DNA from: Humisphaera borealis
GTDB taxonomy: Bacteria; Planctomycetota; Phycisphaerae; Tepidisphaerales; Tepidisphaeraceae
Assembly: GCF_015169395.1 (NCBI RefSeq)
Contig: NZ_CP063458.1
Coordinates: forward strand, 1,550,001-1,614,000
Reading direction: 5' to 3'
Length of the DNA stretch: 64,000 nt
The notes under the pieces: model-generated
What the model saw: only the letters and a program-made list of their open reading frames with translations
Told to the model about the DNA's origin: nothing
Databases searched by the model: none
Program-made: the position numbers and the translations under genes
Shown here: positions 38,331-45,675 of the stretch, one piece after another
Layout: each line of letters begins with the position of its first letter
How positions within the stretch are numbered: position 1 is the first letter of the stretch

Positions 38331-39575
38331 TTAGAAGTACCCCGGCTGAAGGTTCGCATTCACCGGCCGGCGGAGCTTGCCCAGCCGCTCGGCCGTCACG
38401 TCCAGCGACGCCTCGCTCACGAACTCATACTCCCACGTGGTTTCCCGCCGCACTCGATCGACCGGCCGGCACACCACCACCGGCGGCTTGGCCAGCAGCT
38501 TGGCGTCCAGGATCGGCTCTGGCGCCTTCAGGTACCGCAGCACGGTCAAGGCACGCCCGCGTTGCACGGCCCGGTAGACCGGGGCTTTCAGACCGAACCT
38601 CGGCAGCGTGCCGAAGTATTCGAACACCGGCCGGTCCGCCCCTTCCTTCGTCGTCGTGAACGTGTTGTCCCACTCCAGCAGGTCGTCTCCCTCCGTGCTG
38701 CTCAGCATCGAGAACGACGCCTTCACCCGCCGGTCCTGGTGGGTGTTGTAGTCCCACCGTTCTCGGAGGATCGTGCCCGCCGGCCGCACCAGGTCCTTGA
38801 TCGCAATCGGGTCGCCGCTGAAGGCGAAGTCGATCGACAGCGTCTGCACCTTGCCGTAGTGCTCGTCCAGCTCCGTCGCTCGCACCAGGTCACCGTCGAA
38901 GATCTCCGCGCCGGCCGGTGCCGCCGGCAGCGGTGTCGCCAGCTCGGTGAAGGTCAGCGTCCACTCCACCCGATCCTCGGCCACGTTCTTCACTTCCTCG
39001 GTCGTCAGGGGCCAGAGGTTGGCCGGGTACAACGCGCGGATGCGTGGTTGGGTTGCGGTGCGGAAGACGGCGGCGGCGTTGGTGCCGCGCCCCTCGCCGC
39101 GGTAGGTGACTGCCTTGAGGTTGCTGGCCCGCGTGGCCACCGACACCGAGAAGCTGCTCTGCTCGTCGCCGCCGCCTTCGCCGTCGCCCTGGTTGAGCGA
39201 CGTTGCGATCTCGAACTGCAGCCTCTTGACCAGCGGGGCCTCTTCGCCGGCCGGCAGCAGCTCGAACGACTTGACGTGCGGCCCGCCCTCCAGCGATTGC
39301 GCCGGCAGCACGCTGTACTCGAGCACGCCAGTCAGCCCGGAGATCAGCAGCGGCAGGCCGCTCAGCCGGAACGCCGCGCACACCGCCGCCAGCTTCAGGC
39401 CGAAGTCCGCCGCGTCGGTCCCCTGGATGTACCCTTCACCCTTCACGCTGACGGTGGTGCCGATCCTCCCCAGGCCGTCCTTCATCTCGGCCGACTCCGA
39501 GGCGGTGTAGTCCACGAGCTGAAAGTCAGCCGTGCCGTACGTGGCCTTGAACAGTGCGTCAAACTCACCGGCCAT
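38331..39575 (-). CDS. Phage tail protein (distal tail-like)
   Basis: The 414-residue product sits right after the tape measure, where siphoviruses encode the distal tail protein. It opens with FDALFKATYGTADFQLVDYT and is rich in beta-forming segments such as VEWTLTFTELA, TLSIDFAFSGDP and ETTWEYEFVSEASLDV. Its start overlaps the tape-measure stop by one base (TAATG). Family membership is not certain, and the function is inferred from gene order. Confidence 0.62.
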   Translation of the reverse strand: MAGEFDALFKATYGTADFQLVDYTASESAEMKDGLGRIGTTVSVKGEGYIQGTDAADFGLKLAAVCAAFRLSGLPLLISGLTGVLEYSVLPAQSLEGGPHVKSFELLPAGEEAPLVKRLQFEIATSLNQGDGEGGGDEQSSFSVSVATRASNLKAVTYRGEGRGTNAAAVFRTATQPRIRALYPANLWPLTTEEVKNVAEDRVEWTLTFTELATPLPAAPAGAEIFDGDLVRATELDEHYGKVQTLSIDFAFSGDPIAIKDLVRPAGTILRERWDYNTHQDRRVKASFSMLSSTEGDDLLEWDNTFTTTKEGADRPVFEYFGTLPRFGLKAPVYRAVQRGRALTVLRYLKAPEPILDAKLLAKPPVVVCRPVDRVRRETTWEYEFVSEASLDVTAERLGKLRRPVNANLQPGYF

Positions 39576-41209
39576 TAGAGGCCCTCCGCCGTGAGAGACC
39601 GGAACTCACCCGACGCCTGCTGTTCTTCCAGCCAACGTCGCAGCTCGCTCATCGACTTGTTGCCGATCTGCCGAGCCAGCGACGCGGCGTCGGTATCCGG
39701 GCCGACCTTGATCGTCACCGTCCGCTCCGTCCGACTGTTGCCCAGCTTGGTGTCCACCAGCGGCGTGCCCGATCCGATCAGTGCCCCGCCGGCTCCGCCC
39801 ACCAACGCCCCGATCAGCAGCCCCAGCGGGCCGAAGAAGCTGCCGACCGTCACACCCAGCCCGACACCCGCCCCGATCCCGCCCGACAGCCCCACGTCGC
39901 CGGTAAGGCCGTACGCGAGCCCGCCAACGCCCAGCCCAGCGCCAGCACCCAGCCCCAGGCGTCCGCCCAGGCCGCGAAGCAGTCCGCCGCGTGCGGCACC
40001 GCCAACGCCGCCGGCAGCCGCCGCCGCCCCGCCCAGACCGCCCGGGCCGCCGCCGGCCGCCTGGGCCGCGTTGGCCGCGCCGATCCCCGCCGCCAGGGTG
40101 AAGTAGCTGCTCGCCAGGTTGGTCACCACCCGCACAGCCGAGATGCCCGCCGCCCCCAGCCCGATTTCCTTGATGTTGTTCAGGATGGCACCGGCGATCG
40201 GCAGCACCTGCTGAACTGCCCGGGTCACCGCACCCACCGCCGCCACGATCGCGTCGGCCGCCGCCTGCGCCTTGGCAGCCGCTTCCTGGGGGTGGTCGCG
40301 AATCCAGCCCACCACCTCTTCGACGACCGGCCGGAGAGCCCCGCCCAGCCGCTGGCCAAAGCTGGTCGCCACGCCCTCCAGGTTGCCCAGGATCGCCGTC
40401 GCGTCCGTCACCACGCCTTTGAAGTTCAGCCCCTCCGCGAACCCCGACCCGAAGCCGCGGTTTAAGGAGCCCCGGGCGTCGGCCAGCGTCGACAGCAGCC
40501 CCTTGATCCCCAGGCTGCTCTTGGCCGCGCCATCGGCGAAAGCACCCGTCCCGCTGGTCATCCGGCGGAACGCTTCCTCCACCATGTCGAACGAGATCTT
40601 CCCCTTGGTCACTTCGGCGTCGAAGCCGGTGCCCTTGAGCCCCGTCATTTTCTCCAGCTCGCGTCGCAGCGGCACGCCCCGCTCGGCGAACTGGAGCAGC
40701 TCCTCGGTCTGGAGCTTGGTCTTGCTCATCACCTGGGCGTAGATCAGCCCGACCTCCTGCAGCGGCTTGTCGGCGATCGCCGCCACGTCGCCCAGGGCCT
40801 TGAGCGACGGCAGCACCTTGTCGGCCGCCATCCCGAAGCCCAGGAACTGACGGGCTGTCGCCACGATCCCCGGCAGCTCGAACGGCGTGGCGGCGGCGAA
40901 CTTCGTGAGGTCCACCATCATCGACTTGGCACGGCCGGCCGAGCCAAGCAGCACCTCCATCGAGATCGTCGCCGCCTCCATGTCGCCGGCGAGCTGCAGG
41001 CCCGTGCCGATCGCCGAGCTGAGGCCGGTCGCGATCGCCTGGCCCACCGTCGCTGCCAGCGCCGCCACGCCCAGCAGCGGGTTAGCCAGGAACGCCGTCA
41101 CCACCGGCGGGAAGGTCTGCGCGATCGCCGTCGCCTCCAGCATGCCCTGGCGGAACGGGGCCACGTTGAGCCCGAGTGTCGAAGTTGCCGCGCCTGCGTC
41201 GAACGACAT
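39575..41209 (-). CDS. Phage tail tape measure protein
   Basis: The 544-residue product has the tape measure pattern: an N-terminal segment with MLEATAIAQTF, then the conserved block GDMEAATISMEVLLGSAGRAKSMM, TPFELPGIVATARQFLGFG and GIKGLLSTLADARGSLNRGFG. Hydrophobic and Gly/Ala-rich helices (residues 340-470), including GGLLRGLGGRLGLGAGAG, follow, and a C-terminal charged helix ends it. In the virion it sets tail length and later enters the host membrane. At about 0.15 nm per residue the length would suggest a tail of roughly 80 nm, which is a family-based estimate. It follows the chaperone genes as expected. Confidence 0.88.
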   Translation of the reverse strand: MSFDAGAATSTLGLNVAPFRQGMLEATAIAQTFPPVVTAFLANPLLGVAALAATVGQAIATGLSSAIGTGLQLAGDMEAATISMEVLLGSAGRAKSMMVDLTKFAAATPFELPGIVATARQFLGFGMAADKVLPSLKALGDVAAIADKPLQEVGLIYAQVMSKTKLQTEELLQFAERGVPLRRELEKMTGLKGTGFDAEVTKGKISFDMVEEAFRRMTSGTGAFADGAAKSSLGIKGLLSTLADARGSLNRGFGSGFAEGLNFKGVVTDATAILGNLEGVATSFGQRLGGALRPVVEEVVGWIRDHPQEAAAKAQAAADAIVAAVGAVTRAVQQVLPIAGAILNNIKEIGLGAAGISAVRVVTNLASSYFTLAAGIGAANAAQAAGGGPGGLGGAAAAAGGVGGAARGGLLRGLGGRLGLGAGAGLGVGGLAYGLTGDVGLSGGIGAGVGLGVTVGSFFGPLGLLIGALVGGAGGALIGSGTPLVDTKLGNSRTERTVTIKVGPDTDAASLARQIGNKSMSELRRWLEEQQASGEFRSLTAEGL

Positions 41210-41877
41210 TCAATCCTGCTTCGAAGGCCCTTTGCCTTCACCGTCATTTGCCGTGCCAAGCCCCAGCTGGGCATACAGCATCTGGAATCCCGCCTTGCCG
41301 CTGAACCGCTGCGACTTCGTGCCGCCCGGCCCGTCACTCATCGGCCCCACGCCGTCGGCGTCCGGCTCGCCGGCCACGCTCACCTTCAGCCGCTCTTGCT
41401 TCATCCGCTGCTCGATCCGCTCGTCTCGTTTTAGCCTGGCCGCCAGCAGGTATCCGAACGACACGACACCGAAGTCCAAGGCGGCGGCCGGCGTCATGGC
41501 CGGGCAGATCTCGATCAGCGCCGCCACCGCGTCCCACAGGTCGAACGCTAGATCGCCGCCAGCCCCATTGCGGCCCGCACCTGGTTGCGACGGGCCGCCC
41601 GTTTTTTTTCGAGGTGGGACCCCATGTAAGCGCCGATCGTGGTCGTCACATCGTCGCGAACGTCGTCGTCTTCGAGCAGCTCGCGAAGCCCGCCGGCGTC
41701 GGCGTCACTCACCAGGCCGAGGATCTGCTGGATCTCCGCCTCGCGGGGCAACGCCAGCCGCATGGTGGCGAACTCCTTGAGCGTCACCTCCCGCACGGTG
41801 AAGGTCTTGCCGCCGATTCGAAGCTGCAGGTCCCACAGCGGGACGTTATTGGGCTTGGTGTCTTGATCGATGAGCAT
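41210..41877 (-). CDS. Predicted -1 frameshift fusion of tail assembly chaperones (222 residues)
   Basis: The fusion reads frame zero from 41877 through the AAA codons ending at 41602, then slips back one base and continues from 41602 to 41210. The second frame is open from the slip site to its stop and contains GGDLAFDLWDAVAALIEI and LDFGVVSFGYLLAARLKRDERIEQRMKQER, a helix-rich tail-chaperone-like part. Without the shift the second part would only have an internal GTG (at 41527) with no clear ribosome site. Tail assembly chaperones in siphoviruses are made as a short and a frameshifted long form, in a set ratio, to guide tube growth along the tape measure. Gene order (tube, chaperones, tape measure) fits exactly. 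Confidence 0.8.
41548..41877 (-). CDS. Tail assembly chaperone, short form (lambda gpG-like)
   Basis: This 109-residue frame-zero product is the short chaperone. It has a beta-rich N-terminus (VPLWDLQLRIGGKTFTVREVTLKEFATM) followed by helices, typical of the phage tail chaperone-1 pattern. It ends soon after the eight-A run at 41602-41609, in which a portion of ribosomes is expected to shift to the longer product. It lies between the tail tube gene and the tape measure gene. Confidence 0.8.
   Translation of the reverse strand: MLIDQDTKPNNVPLWDLQLRIGGKTFTVREVTLKEFATMRLALPREAEIQQILGLVSDADAGGLRELLEDDDVRDDVTTTIGAYMGSHLEKKRAARRNQVRAAMGLAAI
41572..41609 (-). promoter_or_regulatory. -1 ribosomal frameshift site with downstream hairpin
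   Basis: On the coding strand the slip site is A-AAA-AAA (part of eight A at 41609-41602), in the frame-zero codons GAA AAA AAA. Five bases downstream a GC-only stem begins: GGCCCG (41596-41591) pairs with CGGGCC (41577-41572) around a 13-base loop. This heptamer and spacing match known -1 frameshift signals. Confidence 0.78.
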
Positions 41878-41935
41878 TTGGTGCCAGGTAAGAGGACAGA
41901 GAGAAAGACGCAGAGACGGATTGCACCGCGAGGTG

Positions 41936-42445
41936 TTACGACGGCGGCGCGCCGATGTAGCCGTACGCCTTGATCGTGCCGAGCTGGGCGCGGTCGGGAT
42001 AGAACTGCCACTCCACGCGGACCACGTCGGGCACGTCGCCGTTGCGGTTGGGCGGGGTCACCTTCTTTGGCACGGCCTTCAACAGGTTGATGTCGAAAGT
42101 CGTCGTCGCCTCGGCGATTTCGTTGGGGTGTAGCTTCAGCAGCGCAGCGTAGCTGTACAGGTCGGTGTTCAAGCCGCTGGGCTGCAGCGGGATTGAGCCG
42201 CTCGTCCACCAGGGGAACAGGGCCTGGTACTGCGCGGCGGTGATCTCCCGGAAGTTGGTGACGATCATGCCGCCCAGTCCGAGAATCCAGTGGCCCAGGT
42301 CGATTGGCCCGAGGCTGCCGACCCGCTTCTCCTTGAGGATCAGATCCAGCGTCGGCGTCACGTCGTCGACCGCGCCGAACTCGGTAGAGCCCCAGGTGAC
42401 GTCCCAGGCACCGAGCTTGAGATTGGCAATGTCATAGGTGTTCAT
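41936..42445 (-). CDS. Major tail tube protein
   Basis: The 169-residue product precedes the chaperones, the standard place of the siphovirus tail tube gene. Its pattern is that of tube proteins: a short strand start (YDIANLKLGAWDVTWG), a Pro/Thr stretch with FGAVDDVTPTLDLIL, the loop GLGGMIVTNFREIT, and a final beta region with VVRVEWQFYPDRA. Hexamers of it would form the tail shaft around the tape measure. The start overlaps the stop of the upstream terminator-like protein gene by four bases. Confidence 0.82.
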   Translation of the reverse strand: MNTYDIANLKLGAWDVTWGSTEFGAVDDVTPTLDLILKEKRVGSLGPIDLGHWILGLGGMIVTNFREITAAQYQALFPWWTSGSIPLQPSGLNTDLYSYAALLKLHPNEIAEATTTFDINLLKAVPKKVTPPNRNGDVPDVVRVEWQFYPDRAQLGTIKAYGYIGAPPS

Positions 42446-42894
42446 AGGGGTACGTACTCCAGGTCAAAGTTGGCCACCCACTCCGGGCGGCCCTTGTCGT
42501 CACGGTTGATGTAGTCCGGCCCGCGGAGGTTTTGCACGGCGAGGATCTTGTGCGTCGCCGTCCCGCTGGTCGGCAGCTGCAGGTTGCGGATCGGCTTGCC
42601 CTGGGCGTCGAGCAAGGCCCGCACGATCGCCAGCGCCCTCGCCCGCACGTCCGCCTCCACGTACCCGACCGACCGGGCCTGGATGGACGCGGTTGGCAGG
42701 CCGATCGTCGAGACGGCACCGGCGTAGTTCCGCAGCTCGGTGTAAACGCCGACCCGGCCCAGGCTGTCCAGCGGCACCTGCGTCTCGTCGGCCGGCCCGG
42801 TCCAGATCGACCGCCCGCCGGATTCGTTGATTGACAGCGTCGCGACCAGGTAGGTCGCGAGCTTGTCGAGGAGGTTGTGCGGGTCGAGGGGCAT
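42442..42894 (-). CDS. Probable tail terminator/completion protein
   Basis: The 150-residue product starts at the ATG at 42894 (MPLDPHNLLDKLATYL), chosen because the in-frame extension upstream runs into the previous gene. It lies directly before the tail tube gene, as tail terminator proteins do, and is followed by it with a four-base overlap. The helix-then-sheet layout (LLDKLATYLVATLS, then SVGYVEADVRARALAIVRALL) is typical of such small connector proteins. The specific family is not certain. Confidence 0.62.
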   Translation of the reverse strand: MPLDPHNLLDKLATYLVATLSINESGGRSIWTGPADETQVPLDSLGRVGVYTELRNYAGAVSTIGLPTASIQARSVGYVEADVRARALAIVRALLDAQGKPIRNLQLPTSGTATHKILAVQNLRGPDYINRDDKGRPEWVANFDLEYVPL

Positions 42895-42902
42895 TTCGGT
42901 TG

Positions 42903-43289
42903 TCAGTCGGCGGTCGTCGCCTTCACTCTTGCCGCCACGAAGGGGGCGAACTTGGGAGCGGCCGCACGCACGGCCGTCTCCAGAAACTTCCACTGGCCGC
43001 GCGGGTTCTGTCGCGGGCCGACGTCCTTCTCCGGCGGGCGTTCGTGCCGGGCCGCCCCATACCGGATGTTGAAGCCGATCGTCTTGCTCACCTTCAGGCC
43101 CACCATCACCGCCGGCTCGCTGGTGGCGCTGGCCTGCAACGCGCCGCTCTCCACCGGGCAGATCTCCTGGGCGTCGCCGAGCACGTGCTCGCCGAACTGA
43201 TCGACCGCCGTCCTCGCCGCCGACACGGCCGCCGCGTCGAAGCGGTTGAGGCCGCGGAGGATTTCAGTCATGTCGATCGAGGCGGACAT
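42903..43289 (-). CDS. HK97 gp10-like head-tail protein
   Basis: The 128-residue product matches the HK97 gp10-like (minor capsid/tail completion) pattern: an N-terminal helix pair (MTEILRGLNRFDAA, ARTAVDQFGEHVLGDAQEICP), the central CPVESGALQASATSEP with the G-x-L-x-x-S turn, then the IRYGAARHERPP and final helix WKFLETAVRAAAPKFAPFVAARV. Such proteins link the head and the tail. The ATG at 43289 is preceded by GGAGTGACC. Confidence 0.8.
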   Translation of the reverse strand: MSASIDMTEILRGLNRFDAAAVSAARTAVDQFGEHVLGDAQEICPVESGALQASATSEPAVMVGLKVSKTIGFNIRYGAARHERPPEKDVGPRQNPRGQWKFLETAVRAAAPKFAPFVAARVKATTAD

Positions 43290-43294
43290 CGCGG

Positions 43295-43630
43295 TCACTC
43301 CTTGACGAAAATCTCCAGGTGGCTCAGCCCGCCGCTCTTCTGTCGATCGACTACAAACACCACCTGGTACGTCTTTCCGGCCGAGCCGTCGACCGTGGCC
43401 GCCAGGCGATCGCCGGCCTTGATCGTCACGCCGGCGACGGCCGGTTTCAGCACGTAGATCACGCCCGACGCGTCCTGGATCGTCGCCCCCAGCGTGAACC
43501 GCTGGGCCTGTCGTGGGGCGTCGACCGCACACCGGGCGGTCAGGGTCGACGGCGACGCCCATGAGGCCGTACCGTCGCGGGCGCTGGCCCCGCGGGCGAT
43601 GTGGCTGGTGAGCGTGGCGTTGGTGATCAC
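43295..43630 (-). CDS. Head-closure-like small phage protein
   Basis: The 111-residue product begins with a GTG at 43630 that overlaps the stop of the upstream gene (GTGA), which decides the start. It has a beta-rich pattern with FTLGATIQDASGVIYVLK, VTIKAGDRLAATVDG and TYQVVFVVDRQ, as in head-closure proteins of siphoviruses, and lies between the connector and gp10-like genes, where such proteins are encoded. I infer its role from place and pattern. Confidence 0.62.
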   Translation of the reverse strand: MITNATLTSHIARGASARDGTASWASPSTLTARCAVDAPRQAQRFTLGATIQDASGVIYVLKPAVAGVTIKAGDRLAATVDGSAGKTYQVVFVVDRQKSGGLSHLEIFVKE

Positions 43631-44436
43631 AGGATCCTCCCGCTCTTGAGCCGGTACGGCCGAAGCAGATCCGCCGCCTGCCGCACCAGGTTCTTCTCCC
43701 GCCCACCGCCGGCCGCCGGGCGGTAGCTTTCCTTGAGGCTGCCGACGTCCTGGCTGGCCAGCCCGTCGTGCTGGGCGTCCAGGCGGGCCGCCCGTTCGCC
43801 GAGCAGGATCGCGTTGGCCTGGTGCAGGACGGCCAGCTTCACGTTGCGCGGCACGACGGCGGTCTTGGTCGTGTCGTCCCAGTCCCAGACCTGCTCGGCG
43901 ATCGCGTACGCCGCCGGCGGCCGAATCGCCTGACCGGGTGCGGTCTGGTACCGCTCGTAAGGCACGCGTGGGAACTCCAGCGTCTGGACGGCGGGGTCCA
44001 GGTCGTACCGCCGGCCCTGCCACGGCCCGGCGGCGTCGATCTCCGCCGTCGCCTGCACCAGGGCCGCCAGCTTGTCGGCGTCGCTGGCGGCCCGGTAGGC
44101 GGCGAGCTGCGTCGACGGCACCGATACCAGCACGGCCGATGCGGTGGCGACGGTGAGGTAGCTCGGCCCGGCGTCCGTCGAGCCGGCGATCGTGCGGCTG
44201 CCGTCGTTATAACTGCCGTCGTCCCAGGTGATGCGGTACCCGTAGGCGTACGTCAGGCCCAGGGCCGGCTCGTCGAAGCTCTTGCGCCAGATCCCGCCGC
44301 CGGCGTTGACCATCGCCGTCCCCGCCGCCACCACGACCGCGTTGGTGTCGGTCCGCTTGACGCCGTAGGTGTTCGTGCTGTCGCGAAGCACCACCGAAGC
44401 GGGCGTGTCACCGGAGATTTCGACTTCGATAGTCAT
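43627..44436 (-). CDS. Head-tail connector-like protein (DnaT-like helical core)
   Basis: The 269-residue product has two parts. Residues 1-85 are beta-rich, with VVLRDSTNTYGVKRTDTN and TYAYGYRITWDDGSYNDG. Residues 90-269 resemble the phage head-tail connector / DnaT-like ssDNA-binding-annotated family: YLTVATASAVLVSVPST, AAYRAASDADKLAALVQATAEIDA, WQGRRYDLDPAVQTLEFPRV. The latter family is often found as the first connector after the capsid. A beta domain fused in front is unusual, and may be a decoration or fibre anchor. Confidence 0.7.
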   Translation of the reverse strand: MTIEVEISGDTPASVVLRDSTNTYGVKRTDTNAVVVAAGTAMVNAGGGIWRKSFDEPALGLTYAYGYRITWDDGSYNDGSRTIAGSTDAGPSYLTVATASAVLVSVPSTQLAAYRAASDADKLAALVQATAEIDAAGPWQGRRYDLDPAVQTLEFPRVPYERYQTAPGQAIRPPAAYAIAEQVWDWDDTTKTAVVPRNVKLAVLHQANAILLGERAARLDAQHDGLASQDVGSLKESYRPAAGGGREKNLVRQAADLLRPYRLKSGRIL

Positions 44437-44440
44437 GGGT

Positions 44441-44470
44441 CAGTAGGCAGTAGGCAGTAAGCAGTACGCA
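44441..44470. repeat. Short tandem repeat GTAGGCA-type
   Basis: Four near-copies of a seven-base unit (AGTAGGC, AGTAGGC, AGTAAGC, AGTACGC) lie in the small gap between two late genes. It has no coding role I can see. Confidence 0.6.
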
Positions 44471-44483
44471 GAGAAGCCGCGGC

Positions 44484-45617
44484 TCAGCTGGGGACGTTCA
44501 CCGTCACGTTGCGGACGATCGTGGGGTTGCTGGTCTCCACCTGGCCGTCCGAGTTGGTGACCAGCTTGTTGGCCGGCGTCGCCAGGATGGCCGTGGCGAT
44601 GTCGCCGGCCGACGCACCGCTGCCGGGGTTGGTCGTTGTCACGTACCCGCTGCCGTTGGTGGTGAGTTTGTTGCTCGGGCTGGCGAGGATCGCGGCGGCG
44701 GCGGCGGTGGCGATTGTCGAGGACGAGGGCAATGCCGCGACGGCGCTGGCCGTCGCCAGGCTGCTCACGTCGGCCTTGAAGGTGTTGGCGTTGTCGGTGT
44801 GGGCCAGCGTGCCGGTGACGTTGAGCTTGTCGAGGTAGCCGGCGCGGGCGCCGGTCCAGTTGGACGTGCTCAGTGCCGTCGCGGCCGGGGCGATCGCGTT
44901 GCCGCTGCTGTCGACGGCGCGGACACCGACGCCGCTGATCGTCCCCGAGCCGGTCCCCAGGATGCGGCCGTTCACGTCGCCGTTGACAACGCTCGCGCGA
45001 ATCTCGCCACCGGTGTTGACGCTCGGCTTGTAGTCCGGCGTGCGGACGAGGATGGAGTTGACCGTCGACGTGAGGGAAGCGAGGTCTGGCGCGGTGCCCG
45101 TGTACTCCGTCCCATTCCCGCCGTAGGAGACGCCCAGCGACACTTGAGTCGTCTGTGGGAGCGTCAGATTGCCCAAGCCGACGTCAAAAGCAACGCCGTC
45201 GCGGACGTCGCTGGCCGCGGGGACAACAAGCGATCCGGTGTACTCGCTTCCGTTGCCGAACACCGTGCCCGATCGCACGTCGGTTTGGTTGGGATGACCG
45301 CCACCGGTGTACTCGCCGACGTACTGATAGGTGCTGCCGTCGAACGAGCCGTAGTTGGTGCCCGACTGGACGTTGGCGACTTCGGGCAGGACGACGTTGC
45401 CGGTGAACTCCCCTACATACCCGTAGGTCACGCCCGCCCGCACGTCTGCTATCGCGGGAAGGACGAGCTGGCCGCTGGCCTCTGTGCCGCCTCCGCCCCC
45501 ATACGGAAATCCGTAACGAACCTCGCCCTGCGGGGGCAACTGCAGACTGCCTTCGAGCTCGTCGCTCTCGCCGTAGAACACGCCTTCACGCACGTCTGCC
45601 TGGTTGGGGTAGCTCAT
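44484..45617 (-). CDS. Phage repeat protein with VRxGxxYG units (fibre or decoration-like)
   Basis: The 377-residue product starts at the ATG at 45617 (MSYPNQADVREG). Residues 1-190 consist of about seven imperfect units of 22-30 residues with the core DVRxGVxYG and a closing YTGxLxLP. Residues 300-370 contain a second repeat pair (AILASPSNKLTTNGSGYV, AILATPANKLVTNSDGQV). Repeats of the first kind are seen in phage structural proteins, where they probably form extended beta structures. No enzyme motif is visible; a fibre or capsid decoration role is inferred. Confidence 0.66.
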   Translation of the reverse strand: MSYPNQADVREGVFYGESDELEGSLQLPPQGEVRYGFPYGGGGGTEASGQLVLPAIADVRAGVTYGYVGEFTGNVVLPEVANVQSGTNYGSFDGSTYQYVGEYTGGGHPNQTDVRSGTVFGNGSEYTGSLVVPAASDVRDGVAFDVGLGNLTLPQTTQVSLGVSYGGNGTEYTGTAPDLASLTSTVNSILVRTPDYKPSVNTGGEIRASVVNGDVNGRILGTGSGTISGVGVRAVDSSGNAIAPAATALSTSNWTGARAGYLDKLNVTGTLAHTDNANTFKADVSSLATASAVAALPSSSTIATAAAAAILASPSNKLTTNGSGYVTTTNPGSGASAGDIATAILATPANKLVTNSDGQVETSNPTIVRNVTVNVPS

Positions 45618-45675
45618 GGGTTCAATCCTTCGAACGGGGTCTAAACGGTCCTCGTCGGTCCTGCTCCGCTGAACA

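Noticed and set aside
36444-39578. 1,044-codon open frame on the plus strand
   Set aside because: It is antisense to two tail genes with TGATG-coupled neighbours; its Arg/His/Val-rich sequence is typical of shadow frames in high-GC DNA.
41334-41537. +1 frame reading behind the A-run
   Set aside because: It gives an Arg/Gly-rich peptide without structure; the -1 frame instead gives a plausible chaperone extension.
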